Shown here piece after piece: positions 20,784-32,089 of a stretch of 64,000 bases of DNA. Numbering within the stretch: the stretch's first letter is position 1; every line of letters starts with the position of its first letter. The DNA is from Henckelia pumila (taxonomy: Eukaryota; Streptophyta; Magnoliopsida; Lamiales; Gesneriaceae): contig NC_133123.1 in assembly GCF_033568475.1 (NCBI RefSeq), positions 154,147,753-154,211,752 on the forward strand, written 5' to 3'. Below the pieces are notes generated by a model. It did no database searches. It was not told the origin of the DNA and saw nothing but the letters and a program-made list of their open reading frames with translations. Both the position numbers and the translations under genes were made by a program.

Positions 20784-21602
20784 TGTAAAGTTTTGAACAG
20801 TATGAAATCACGAAAATACCAGAAATAACTTTTTGATTGTAAGAGTTTGTGTTATCTTTCAGTGTTGTCAACACTTCAAGAAAACACTATGCAGCGGAAT
20901 AATTAAATAACAGAAAAAGTAATTAGCACACAGAAATTTATACACAAGTATTAAATACTTGTTTGATGCCTCATGGCGAAATAATCACTAGAAAATCAAA
21001 TCAGTTTACAAAAACCAACTAGTGATTGATTGTATATGAAAAACTACTATTCTCAACAAGTTGAGAAAAAAAAAAAGACTTCCTAAAAACTAGTAAGAAC
21101 TAGAATAATAAACCAATAGGAAGTTCTAAACCGAAAAACGAAAACCAAAGAACCACTTTCAGAACAACACTTCACTCGTGTGTTTTTCAGTGTTTCCAAC
21201 ACTACTCGGCAACACAACGTAGCAGTAGTATCTCTTCAGAAATTCTTCAATGATTTATCTTCAATGCTCCAGATTTTCTTCAGTAATTCTCTATGTATTT
21301 TGCTCTCTATGTTTCACTCTTTTCTCTCGTTCTTTCCTCTCTCTTCTAAATGTTACACCATCTCCTTTAAATAGAGATTAGAATTCCTTCCATGATTAAA
21401 ATCCTACAAAATATGGAAACAAAGTTTATTAGAAAATAAACTCTTTTAATTACAAAGGAATCAAATCTTACTAATCAAGGATAATTATAAATCTTCAAAA
21501 TATCAAGTCTAGAAAGGAAAAACTTATCAATAAGATCTCATTGAAATTAGGAAAATATCATTAAGGAATTTATGTCTTGCAAGGCAAGTCATATTCCTTT
21601 CA
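20784..21602 (-). repeat. copia 5' LTR
   Basis: Copy of 14943-15755 with a few small indels, including a 4-bp GATT insertion. Next to it, at 20771-20781, the minus strand reads TGGCGCCAGAG. This is the presumed primer-binding site, and it is not the standard initiator tRNA-Met complement. Confidence 0.93.
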
Positions 21603-21620
21603 AAAGGATTAAACAAAGCC

Positions 21621-24362
21621 TTACAATACTTGTTTATATACAACATTTTTGGTAAGTGAAGTATCATAATTGTTGCTAACATCAGGTTTTATTAAAAATC
21701 TAATAAATTTCTTGGAAACACCTCTGGACATATCAACATACAGTTGCCCATGTGAGAAGACGGGATCGGGTAAATACACACCAATTATCAGGATTGTCTG
21801 GCCTTGGGATTTGTTAATGGTCATTGCAAAACACAACCTGATGGGGAACTGCTTTTGCTTGAATTGAAATGGGTAACCTTCGTTCTCAGCCGGAGATAAA
21901 GGAATCCGAGGAATTAAAACCTTTTTCCTGTGTGATGGCCAACAGCGATTTCGGCATGTATTACATTATCTGAAAATTCATTACAAATCATCCTCGTATC
22001 GTTACATAAACCATCCGATGGGCCTAGGTTCCGTAACAACATAATTGGGCAATGTTTTTTCAACACCAAACGATGTGGAGGCAATCCATTAGGCGACAAG
22101 CTGTTTAAAAATTCTGAAGGATAAGAATTTTGTGTGTCGTCAATCGCCTCATCAAAGCTCAAGTAAACTCTTGATTCTCCAGGAAACAATGAAAGAACAT
22201 CATTATTCAGTTTGTCGACATGAACATTTTTTGTCGAGAGAATGGTTCGTTCCGTCATATAACTTGATGAATGATAATTTATTCCCAGATCTTGGTATAC
22301 ATAATCGAGCAGCTTACGTTCAGATTCTTCGGTACCATTGTCGTTGAACCTAATAAGCATCTCCTCTGGGAGTTTGATGTTTCCATTACTATCAGTTTGT
22401 TCAATTCCTCTTGCAACTCTAAGAAGAAACTCACATAACACAGGATCTGATCTTGCACGCATGTTTTCTGATAAAACAATTATCTTCATGGATCTGTACA
22501 GATGAGATCTAATCAGACAACTATCTATAGTTTGCTGCACATTAGCCTTGGGTATAACAGGAAGAATTTGCATGAAATATCCTCCTAACACAACCACTTT
22601 CCCACCAAATGGTTCTTTGTTTCCAACAAGGTCCTGCAAAGTGCGGTCCACTGCCTCGATAGAAAATCGCTTGCGCATAGGTGCCTCATCCCAAATAATA
22701 ACAGACACGCGTCGCAACAATTGAGCTAGACAACTTTGCTTAGAAATTGAGCAGTAACTATTTGCATGTAAATCTATAGGGATTTTGAATCTAGAATGTG
22801 TTGTCCGACCCCAAGGTAAAATCGATGCCGCGATACCTGAAGTAGTTTTTGCCAAAGCTATAAGACCTTGGGATCTAACGGTAGCAAGCAAGGCACGGTA
22901 CAAAAATGTTTTGCCTGTCCCACCAGGACCATTAATAAAGAAGACATCACTTTTTTTGTTTACAGACTTTCAATAATCATATTGTATGCCTTTCGCTGGT
23001 TATCATTAAGATGAAGATGTGCGACCAAGTCAACTGGAGAAATTGAAATGGATAACTCATCTGTTATTTCTCTAGAATCAGGTGGCATAGATTTTGCAGA
23101 TGAATTCGGCAATCTAGGAATATCGTATGCATCAGAAGTTTTTCCCATACTTTCCAAGAAAGATCTGATCGATTGCAGTGTTTCAGACAGAATTTCTTGA
23201 TCTTCAAGTAACGAATTATTTTTGAAATCTTCAGAAAGGTGTATGTAAAATGTATCCCACAAATTCCGTACATCCAATGGTTCACAATGTACCAATATCG
23301 TAGCAAACAACCGACGCAAAGCAACTGGCATGTGAAAACTCGTTGACTTATTCAAACACTCAAAATTACTCGTCACTTTCTAGTTACCCCCTACGTTGTG
23401 CAGCATCCTTGAAAGTGAAGCACAATCTGCCGCCGGTAGTTAACAAATCACAGTAGGACTTAGGGCCTCGAACATGAAGAAGTAATAAACGTAAATAATA
23501 AGTTTCACCTTCTGCTGGATTTGCTGAGTTGACACGCCCAATAACATGTCTTTGTTTCCTTGGTTTCCAAGTTTTGGTCGATTGATCCCAAACAAAATGC
23601 TCAGGGAATTCAGGATACAAAAATTTTGCTGCTTCACTGGATTGCGAACAAAGATTAAAAAATTCAGTCAGCGTAATTTTTGAGACGCGGTCAGCTTCTA
23701 AAACATTACCCAAGTTCTGGTAATTTGAGAAAGTGATCATGTGCCTGTGTGGTAAATGAAGAGGCAAATTGATAACTGCAGGAGATATTTCATTAAGATC
23801 AAATTCAAAAATTCTCCAAACTGCTTCTGGAGGAGACACCCAGCGAGCATCCTGAAATGACCGTATTTCATCTACAAATGATTGAGAATCATGAGGTGAC
23901 AAATGAATACTTACTTTGTCATGGCCTTTGTAAATATATTTGTATAAATATTTTACAGCCGTTAGTCCTGAGCAAACTTCAACATTGATGTGACAATCAT
24001 AGCAAAATAAAAGATATGGACTATAGGGAACAACCCATTGAGAATTCAGTGTACAATTCCGTACCTCAACAGAACGTCCATTGTTTCTCCTCCTATACAT
24101 TGGGTAACCATTAGATTGTTGTTCCGAACGCTCTGAAAAAGGGCTAGGGTAATGGTTTTTGCATTTTCCATTAACCATACAAGGACATTTTTTATTTAAT
24201 TCACCACAAGGTACATGCATCATATGTCGAGAAACCAAACCAAACAATGGAGGGAAAGTGTTCTTATCTGGAAGCTCAGCAACAACATAAGAGTCAAATT
24301 TGTCAGGTGAGTTAATCTTATAATTAAATTGCAGGATAAGAAGCATATGACAATGTGGCAGA
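21621..24362 (-). pseudogene. Helitron Rep HUH/Y2 nuclease and PIF1-like helicase
   Basis: Starts within the HUH motif (LPHCHMLLIL) next to the gypsy LTR. The Tyr motif YLYKYIYKGHD and other Rep stretches follow to 23384. After a frameshift, 23376-22960 leads to LNDNQRKAYNMI. A second shift, in an A-run, precedes the helicase Walker A GPGGTGKT (about 22910-22933). The helicase continues with VIIWDEAPM (Walker B) and, after a third shift, MTINKSQGQT, ending at TAA near 21621. The catalytic motifs are still readable but the frame is broken in three places. In an intact element this protein nicks and unwinds the transposon for rolling-circle transfer. Confidence 0.9.
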
Positions 24363-25835
24363 TGTAGTAGCCCGTAACCAAAATCAGTGATTAAGGAATT
24401 AATCATAATTACTTGGAAAGGGTTCGGAAGCTCCGAAGGCAGGATCGGAAGCTCCGAAGACAGGATCGGAAGCTCCGAAGGAGCGATCGGAAGCTCCGAT
24501 CGAATTACGTCAAGCATGACGTGTGGCAGGATCGGAAGCTTCGATCAGGATCGTAAGTTTCGATCACCTCTATCAGAAGTCAACCAGTGAGATTTTGACA
24601 CGTGGCAGATAAGTGAGATCGGAAGCTCCAATGTCGGGATCGGACATTTTGATCGTGATCGAACGTTCCGATCGAGGAACGGAGGTTCCGATCGTCGTCT
24701 ATAAATAAGGGGTGCCAAGCTTACATTTGAGTGCACCAATTCCTCTCTTCTCTCTCAATTCCTTAGCCTTCTAACTCGGATCTAGGGAATTATAGGCGTC
24801 CCATGGGGAATCTGGAAGTGGCATAGCGATCCAGGCGTCGTAGGGGAGCTGTGGCCTAGTTTTGATGCACTCGACATCAAAGGGCTAACGACGGACGAAG
24901 GTATAGCTTTTGCTTCCTATAAATATTTAGAAGTATGCAATAGCTTAGTTAAGACTTTTAGAGCACTATAATGATAGTAGTATCATTTGGCAGTGTAGAG
25001 CAGACTATAGGCGTGGAACTAGAGTTGGTAGAGCTTGCACTGAATTGAGGTACGAAAGTACTATTCGAGATATCCTGACTGAGTATGCATGTATTATGTG
25101 ACTGCATGATTTATATGTCATTGATTTATGCTGCATTCATTTGCATACTGAGCTATCTCCTTCGAGATGTCTGTTAGTAGGGTTTTCCATATCCTGTTAG
25201 TGGTTGGACTTCCATCGATTTGGGTCCGGCATATCCACTGGTATTATGATATGGGAGCCACCTCCTGAAGCGACGGCACAGCGTGCTACATACCAGGGTC
25301 CAGTCTGTCTCTGTTATCTGATCCTTGACCTCGAGTTTATAGGGAGTTCACTTTGCATGCATATATACTCATACTCTCGTACTGATCATTTTATGCTCAC
25401 GTTTCGTACTCTGTGTTTCTGGACACCCTATTCCATGGGGCAGGTTTGCGATTGGATGAGGCGGGTGGATCCAAGAGGGGCTAGGCAGTTGTTGGCCAGC
25501 TGTAGCTTCGCCTAGGTTTTATTCTGTTGTTATTAGATTGATTCAGCTGTTCGATCTGGTTGTATAATATTTGGATATTTACAGATTCCTTGTCTTGGGA
25601 TTGTATATTGTTTATGGTTTTCGCATTTTTATTCTGATATCAGTTTAATTAAGTTAATTGCATGTCTAAGTTCTGTTTAATATGTGATCCAGGTATATGG
25701 GGATATTTACAGATTCCTTGCCTTGGGATTGTATATTGTTTATGGTTTCCGCAGTTTTATTCTGATATCAGTTTAATTAAGTTAATTGCATGCCTAAGTT
25801 CTGTTTAATAGGTGATCCAGGTAAGGGTCACTACA
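24363..25835 (+). repeat. 5' LTR of the plus-strand gypsy element (1473 bp)
   Basis: Begins TGTAGTAGCCCGTAACC and ends GGTCACTACA. U3 carries a GATCGGAAGCTCCGA array (24423-24690) and a TATA box CTATAAATAAGG at 24699-24710. Near its end a 128-bp segment is tandemly duplicated (25573-25700 and 25701-25828). Confidence 0.9.
24423..24710 (+). promoter_or_regulatory. LTR U3 promoter with repeated GATCGGAAGCTCCGA units
   Basis: About eleven degenerate copies of a near-palindrome based on GATCGGAAGCTYCGATC precede the TATA box. Some copies fit the heat-shock element core GAAnnTTC (GAAGCTTC near 24534, GAACGTTC near 24663). An ACACGTGGCA G-box/ABRE-like site lies near 24600. A stress-responsive promoter is an inference from these motifs. 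Confidence 0.55.
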
Positions 25836-25839
25836 TTTA

Positions 25840-25851
25840 TGGTATCATAGC
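25840..25851 (+). other. Primer-binding site (tRNA-Met type, one mismatch)
   Basis: Reads TGGTATCATAGC, differing at one position from TGGTATCAGAGC. It lies four bases after the LTR end. Confidence 0.8.
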
Positions 25852-25911
25852 ATGCAAAGTATTCTTGGGATTTAGATTCTACATAAGATAACCGTTAGGT
25901 TAATTTTGTAG

Positions 25912-27294
25912 ATGGCAGATCGTGACGACCAGAGTTCTCATGGCAGTATTGGTGGGCGTTGGGGTGATGCCGACCGGGAGCCTCGTCGGAAACGCCGCCA
26001 TCGTCATCGAGATGAGGACCTTTTCAGTGTACGTCGATTCTTGCAGATGGGGGCTAAGCCCTTGGTTGGAGGTAAGTCTCCGGAGGATGCGGAGAACTAG
26101 TTAGACCGCATGGAGACGACTTTTCAGACTTTCCAATGCACCGAGGAGCAGAAGATGGAGACCCTTGGTTATCTTCTGGATGGACGTGCGCGCAGGTGGT
26201 GGAGGTTTACTTCTGCACCTTTTGTTGCGGCGAGAGGAGTGGCCACCTGGGCCGAGTTCCGCATAGCTTTTCAGAAGCTGTATTTTCCTCCTGCACTCCA
26301 TCAGTCGAAGGCGGGCGAGCTACTGAGTCTGCGACAGGGAGCCATGTCTATTGATGAGTATCAGCAGAAGTTCTTTGATCTGCTATCCTATTGCCCCGAG
26401 ATTGCCGACAGCTCCGAGATGAAGTATAATCTGTTCCTTCAGGGCCTTAACCCTGAGATCCATGACCGTGTGGCGGTTGGTGACGACATGTCCTACGAGG
26501 GTTTGGTGAGCCGTTGTCACCAGGCGGAGGACAGCATTCGACGGAACAGGTATTTCTCTCAGTCGAGACCTGCGAGTTCTTTGGGTCCCCATGCCCAATC
26601 TTTCAAGAAGTCTGGATCTACTTCTTCTTCCTCTGTCTCTGCTGGTGTTGTCCGTTTCGGTAAGAAGGACAAGTGTGATCACTGTGGGAAGAACCATCCA
26701 TCCGATAAGTGCCATAGAGCTTCTGGAGCTTGTTTTCGTTGTGGAGAGACTGGTCATATCCGAAGGGATTGTCCACTATCTGGGGGAGGCGGTACTGGTT
26801 CTGGTTCAGGATCTGGTTCTCAGGCCACCATTCAGCAGAGGTCGCAGGGACAGCCTGCTGGGAGTTCTCATTTGAGGCATCGAGCTTTTGGCCAGGTGTT
26901 TGCCCTGAGACATGATCAGACAGTGGAGGAGAATGATAAATTCATCGCAGGTACATTTCTGCTTCATGGTATACCTGCTCTTGTACTTATTGACGCTGGT
27001 GCATCTCATTCCTTCATTTCTGCACGTTTTGTTAAGAGGCATAAGTTACCATGCATTGCACTAGACGTAGTGATGTTTGTTTCTACTCCGATGGGCCAAT
27101 CTGCTTTGGCTAAGCGTCTAGTGATGGGTTGCCCTTTAGAGTTCGAGGGTAACATTTTGATTGCGAATCTCATGGTCCTGACGATGGATGACTTAGATTG
27201 CATTCTGGGGATAAACATGCTGACTACCTATCGAGCTTCAGTGGACTGCTATCAGAGATTAGTACGCTTTCATCCGGAGGGGAGTGATAGCTGA
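25912..27294 (+). pseudogene. gypsy gag, zinc knuckles and protease (plus-strand element)
   Basis: ATG at 25912 starts MADRDDQSSHG. The frame is stopped by TAG at 26098-26100, fitting a former Trp codon (AEN-stop-LDRM), and reopens in the same frame at 26110. The gag domain spans LGYLLDGRARRWWRF to AEDSIRRNR. Two cysteine clusters follow (CDHCGKNHPSDKC and CFRCGETGHIRRDC), then the protease with LIDAGASHSF. The catalytic triad is Asp-Ala-Gly, not Asp-Thr-Gly. It ends at TGA 27292-27294, again fitting a former Trp. Confidence 0.85.
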
Positions 27295-27441
27295 TTTTTC
27301 TATGGAGAGGGAGCGCGACCCCCGATGCCTTTGGTATCAGCTTTGAGAGCCTGTCGAGCTCTAGAGTCTGGCGGGGAAGGCTACCTTATCTATGCAGTAG
27401 ATTTTTCCGCTGAGAGTATTGGGATATAGAGTATTCCTGTT

Positions 27442-28242
27442 GTGGATGAATTCCCAGATGTATTTCCTGATGAGATTTTGGGTTTTCCTCCTGTTAGGGA
27501 AGTCGAGTTTGGCATAGAGTTGATGTCGGGTACATCGCCTATTTCTCGAGCATCGTATCGTCTGGCTCCGTCAGAGATGCGTGAGTTGAAGAATCAGCTA
27601 CAGGATCTTTTGGACAAGGGGTACATTCATCCTAGTGTATCTCCTTGGGGAGCTCCTATTCTTTTTGTAAAAAAGAAGGATGGGTCAATGCGGCTTTGCA
27701 TTGACTATCGGCAGCTGAACAGAGTTACAGTGAAGAACAAGTATCCTTTGCCTCGTATTGATGACTATCAGCTGCAGGATACTTTGATTTACTCCAAGAT
27801 TGACTTGAGATCTGGGTATCATCAGTTGAGAGTCCGAGATCAGGATATAGCCAAGACTGCATTCCGTACTCGTTATGGGCATTACGAGTTTCTAGTGATG
27901 CCATTTGGTTTGACTAATGCCCCGGCTATATTCATGGACCTGATGAACCGTGTCTTCAGGGAGTATTTGGACAAGTTTGTCGTGGTCTTCATTGACGACA
28001 TCTTGGTGTATTCGCGTAATACGGAAGAGCATGTTTCTCACTTGCGGTTGGTACTGCAAACTCTTCGAGATGAGCAGTTATACGCCAAGCTGAGCAAGTG
28101 TGAGTTCTGGATGGATCGAGTGGTCTTTCTTGGCTATATCATATCCAGGGAGGGGATTCTATTGATCCAAGCAAGATTGAGGCGGTGCTTAATTGGTCAC
28201 GTCCGACAACAGTTGCTGAGATCCGTAGTTTTCTGGGTCTAG
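27442..28242 (+). pseudogene. gypsy reverse transcriptase (plus-strand element)
   Basis: Same frame as gag-protease after stops at 27292 and 27427. Motifs are [38 protein letters not shown] and catalytic [12 protein letters not shown] few residues are lost in the PRIDD...QLQ stretch. The conserved frame ends near 28155, where a one-base change moves it to the frame that gives [17 protein letters not shown]. Confidence 0.86.
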
Positions 28243-29228
28243 CAGGATATTATCGTCGCTTCATTTTGAATTTCTTTCAACTAGCTCGACCTTTGACGCA
28301 GCTTATCCGCAAGGGCGTGGATTTCAAGTGGTCCTTTGAGTGTGAGGAGAACTTTTGTGAGTTTCGACGGTGGTTGACTTCTGCACCGGTGTTGGCATTA
28401 TCGTCAGGATCTGGAGGGTATGTGATATACACGGATGCTTCTCTTCAGGGGTTAGGTTGTGTCCTGACTCAGAATGGGCATGTGATCGCATATGCTTCTA
28501 GACAGCTGAAGCTTCACGAGGACAATTATCCAGTGCATGATTTAGAATTGGCAGCTATTGTGTTCGCTTTGAAGATCTGGCGTCATTATCTGTATGGCGA
28601 GAAATTTGAGATCTTTACCGACCACAAGAGTCTCAAGTATTTGTTTACTCAGGCGGAGTTGAACATGAGGCAGAGACGTTGGATGGACTTGCTTAAGGAT
28701 TATAATTGCGAGATTAAGTATCATCCGGGAGCTGCTAATCTCACTGCTGATGCTTTGAGTCGCAAGGTGCGACTATCCGCACTTCAGACTTGTTCGATGT
28801 TTAGTGCGATCAGTGACTGTTGTACTTCAGGATATACTTTCAAGCATAAGAAAGGTATGCAGAGTATCCAGATGTTTGCGATATTATCTGAGCCAGCGTT
28901 GTATTCGTGGATTCGAGATGCTCAGATGTCTGATTCGAAGACCCAGTGTTTAGCTCGTCTAGCTAACGAGGGTAGCTCGTCTGGATTTCATTATCAGTCA
29001 GATGGCTTTCTGTGTTTTTCTGGTAGGCTTGTGATTTCGCAGGATGTAGAGTTGCGAGAGGAGATTTTGTCTCAGGCGCATCGCACTAAGTTGAGTATTC
29101 ATCCTGGGAGCAACAAGATGTACAAGGATCTACGTACTCGTTTCTGGTGGAAAGGAATGAAACGCAGTGTTTATCAGTTTGTTTCGAGATGTTTGGTGTG
29201 TCAACAGGTCAAGGCAGAGCACCGATGA
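28185..29228 (+). pseudogene. gypsy RNase H and integrase zinc domain (plus-strand element)
   Basis: Begins with the end of RT (GLAGYYRRF). RNase H motifs follow ([49 protein letters not shown]), then the integrase H2C2 zinc domain ([10 protein letters not shown]...CLVCQQ). It ends at TGA 29226-29228, fitting a former CGA arginine codon. Confidence 0.86.
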
Positions 29229-29237
29229 CCTGGAGGA

Positions 29238-29490
29238 TTGCTTCACAGTCTGCCTATTCCTGAATGGAAATGGGAGTTTATCACAATGAACTTTGTGACC
29301 CATTTTCCGGTATCCCCGAGGAACTATGATGCTATCTGGGTTGTGGTGGACCGACTCACCAAGTCAGCACATTTCATTGCCTATAGCTGGGAGTACAATG
29401 TGGATCGTATGGCTCGGTTGTACATTCAGGAGATCGTTCGACTTCATGGAGTGCCTGTGAGCATTGTCAGCGATCGGGACCCCAGGTTTA
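29238..29490 (+). pseudogene. gypsy integrase core, truncated
   Basis: In frame with the preceding segment: WKWEFITMNFV, VVDRLTKSAHF and IVSDRDPRF include the first two catalytic Asp positions. It then joins Helitron DNA at about 29490/29491. The catalytic Glu and the C-terminal and chromodomain regions are gone. Confidence 0.85.
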
Positions 29491-29681
29491 ACAAACAATC
29501 GCTATAAAAAGCAAAGAGTTAAAACACACCACGACTTTCACCAGCAACAATACGATCGAAAGAAACAAATTGTGCAGATGGACGCAAACTCCCATTTAAA
29601 TGAATAGGAGCAGACCCATTTTTAACCTTGAGAATATTCTGCTGCCAGCCATTGTCTCTATACGGGAAAAAGAGCGGATAA
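29491..29681 (-). pseudogene. Helitron Rep middle fragment
   Basis: The minus-strand translation from 29681 gives YPLFFPYRDNGWQQNILKV and then SAQFVSFDRIVAGESRGVF-stop, matching the region just after DPLQY in Helitron proteins. It ends abruptly at about 29491, where gypsy integrase sequence begins on the other strand. Roughly 200 residues of Rep that should follow are absent from the window. Confidence 0.8.
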
Positions 29682-31170
29682 TGTTAGAACCTAATGGGGG
29701 GGATTTAGGTTCTATTGGAAACTTTAGCAATTTAAAGCGATTATGCTAGTACGCAAGCGGAAGACTTAAAGCAATTAATAATAAGTGCGGTAAATAAATG
29801 CGTAATGTAAATAAAAGGGATAAGAGATGTTTATGGAAGTTCGACGATAAATCGTCTACGTCTCCCCTTCTTGGTTAAGATCGATTAACCAAGGATCCAC
29901 TAGCACTTCAACGTCTTGGCCTTGATGGATCCAAGGATAGCCGTACAACTCAACACGATTACCGCGCCGATACACTTCAAACTCTTGGCCTTAAGGGCTC
30001 CAAGGATAGCCTCAACACAACACACTTGGCTTCACACTCAAGTGTTTACAACGATAGCACAACACACTTGGCTTCACACTCAAGTGTTTACAACAATAGC
30101 ACAACCAACTCACAAACTATTTTTACAAACACTCTCAAATACTTGAATATATCACACACACACTTTGATAGTGAGAAATTGCTTGCAAAGGAGAGAAGAG
30201 ATTAGTTGGGATTTCTCCAAATGAACTTGGATGGCCTCTATTTATAGTTGGCAAAGATTTGAATCTGATTTGAGTGCTTGGAGCGTGTGTTAAGAAGTCA
30301 AGGAGTGACAAAAAGTGTTCGGCGCCGCTGCCTACTTTTTCCTAGCACTGAGCGGATTTTGTGGAAAAATCATATCTTCCAATCTAACCGTTGGATTGAT
30401 CTGAAATTTAAACCAAAGCTTTAACATCTGGATCTTCATTCTGAACGGTGAAGATTTGATTTGAACGAATAAATCATGCCCAGTATTTTTCGGAAGTCGC
30501 TTCATCATGTTTTCGAACTTGTTAAGTGCAACAAATTTGAAAAATTCATATCTCCCAATCCATCCGTTGGATTGACCTGAAATTTAAACAGAAGCTTTAT
30601 AACATCATAAGCTTGTATCTTATTGGTAGAGATTGGATTTATATATCTCAAACATTCCCAGTTATTTTCTGAATTCGAATCTTCATGGTTTCGTTCCTTG
30701 CAGAAGTGGGTACTATGCATCATATATGAAAAAATTCATATATCTCATTCTAGCCGTTGGATTTCTCTCAAATTTGGACAGTACATGTAACACTTCTTTA
30801 TCTAGATTATGAACGGTGGAGATCTGATTTGGAGTCATAAAAAATTTCCAGTAATTTTCGGAAGTTGCTGCTTCATACTTTGGCTTCTTCTTGTCTTTTT
30901 CTAAATATCTCTTAACAATGTTCCATGACATCCACATAATGTTGTGTCCATTATATGAGCAAATTGAGACTTCATAAATACATTGATAGCTTCAAAATAA
31001 CTTCCAATAATTTATTTGTCAATAAATCTAATCTGCAAAATCTCACTTTAAATAGTTAGTAACAATTAACCGAGTTTTGTAATCATCAAAACATAATATT
31101 ATGAGACTTGTTAATGCATTAAAAATATTAATCTCATCACACGAGATTTGTATGCGTTTAAGGCGTAACA
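29682..31170 (-). mobile_element. Solo LTR (1489 bp) inserted in the Helitron Rep gene
   Basis: Ends are TGTTAGAACC and GGCGTAACA (TG...CA with TGTTA/TAACA inverted tips). The flanks are GATAA (29677-29681) and GATAC (31171-31175), a 5-bp duplication with one mutation. Removing the insert and one duplicate restores the Helitron reading DPLQY-PLFFPY exactly. A minus-strand TATA box lies at 30239-30246, so the LTR is oriented minus. No internal retroelement genes are present. A short tandem repeat with CACTTGGCTTCACACTCAAG units lies near 30020-30110. Confidence 0.85.
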
Positions 31171-32000
31171 GATACTGCAAGGGATCATAACCATAATAAT
31201 GGCGAATTTGATGGGTCTCACCATCACAACCACGAGCAACTATGTCTCTGTCATACGGAATGTTAGTGTCATCATTGCCTTCAACCCAAATAGTTGCTAC
31301 TTGATCAGCAGATGGGCTGTTATAACATCTCTGGTCAATGGGTACATTTTTGGAGATATGCAATCTTAAGTCTTTTATTGAATAATATTGATTTATTCTC
31401 TGTAGAAGTTGTGCATAAGGATTAACTTTCATTATCTCCATCAACAAAACCATGATGTCTTTGTTGACATCAGCATTTGGGAAAACAGACATCCTATTAT
31501 CCAGCTCATTATCCCTGTCCCAAAAGTAAAGTTGGAAATACCTTGGACCGTCTGAATCAGGAATAAGTGGTGGTAATGAATGGAAAATCTGGCCAAATGC
31601 ACGAAACGTGTAGACACCATGTCTAAGAGAATCCAGTTCCTTGTCAAGCCTAACACCAAATGAGGTGAAAGAAAAAACACTGTTGTATAACCGTATTTTA
31701 CGGCGGAACAAAATAACCAAAGGGGACAGTTGATCGGTGAATAACTCCAGCAATGCAGCTGGAGTAACAGGCGATGACAACCTAATCTTACCACAAGCGC
31801 AACAAAAAGATGGAGGCTCAAAAATAAATCTATGAGCACCACAAAATTGACACGGAGGCACCAATGGTAAGTCACAAACAACATCAATGTCTCCTTCATT
31901 GTCTGAATTAAAAAGGAAAAGGGATGCATTTGGGGAATAAAAACAAACATTTGAGGCAGAGTTCCTGAAAGAGTGGGTGCCCTTCTAGCCAACTTGTGGC
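31171..32000 (-). pseudogene. Helitron Rep N-terminal region
   Basis: On the minus strand the frame of 31864 downward gives CX2C...CX2CGK zinc-finger-like cysteines (CQFCGAHRF, FCCACGK). The conserved stretches FRRKIRLYNSVFSFTSFGV, RHGVYTFRAFGQIFHS and YFQLYFWDRDNELDNRM follow, then HYYGYDPLQY. At 31171 the frame enters the solo LTR. The missing continuation (PLFFPYRDNGW) resumes at 29681. The region upstream of 31864 also reads as Helitron-like in frame (FNSDNEGDIDVVCDLP). Confidence 0.82.
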
Positions 32001-32089
32001 TGAGGGCTATGATGACTCTTATTGTAAACAATCTTTGTTTAATATAATTTACACTCTTTATTGGCATTTACTTTATCTTTTGTCATATT

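Larger units (their letters stand above)
14943..21602 (-). mobile_element. Ty1/copia retrotransposon lacking reverse transcriptase, minus strand
   Basis: A complete insertion with LTRs 14943-15755 (813 bp) and 20784-21602 (819 bp). Both have TG...CA ends, and a perfect 5-bp target duplication AAAGG flanks the element (14938-14942 and 21603-21607). On the minus strand the order is gag, protease, integrase and RNase H remnant, the copia order. Reverse transcriptase and most of RNase H are deleted, so it depends on other elements. The 2.4 kb between RNase H and the polypurine tract is non-coding and carries a hAT-like MITE at 16242-16912. The LTRs differ at roughly 4% by eye, making this copy older than the gypsy element at 1-8231. 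Confidence 0.94.
24363..29490 (+). mobile_element. Ty3/gypsy Tekay-like element, plus strand, 3' half deleted
   Basis: The 5' LTR (24363-25835), a primer-binding site, gag-protease, RT, RNase H and the start of integrase are present. It stops in mid-integrase (IVSDRDPRF) at about 29490. The integrase C-terminus, polypurine tract and 3' LTR are missing, together with part of the Helitron it had entered. It inserted within the Helitron HUH motif, with GCAGA (24358-24362) as the presumed left target copy. Four in-frame stops and one frameshift make it non-functional. Confidence 0.9.

Noticed and set aside
24423-24700. Regular repeats resembling a CRISPR array
   Set aside because: Units are degenerate near-palindromes with uneven spacing inside an LTR promoter of a plant retrotransposon.
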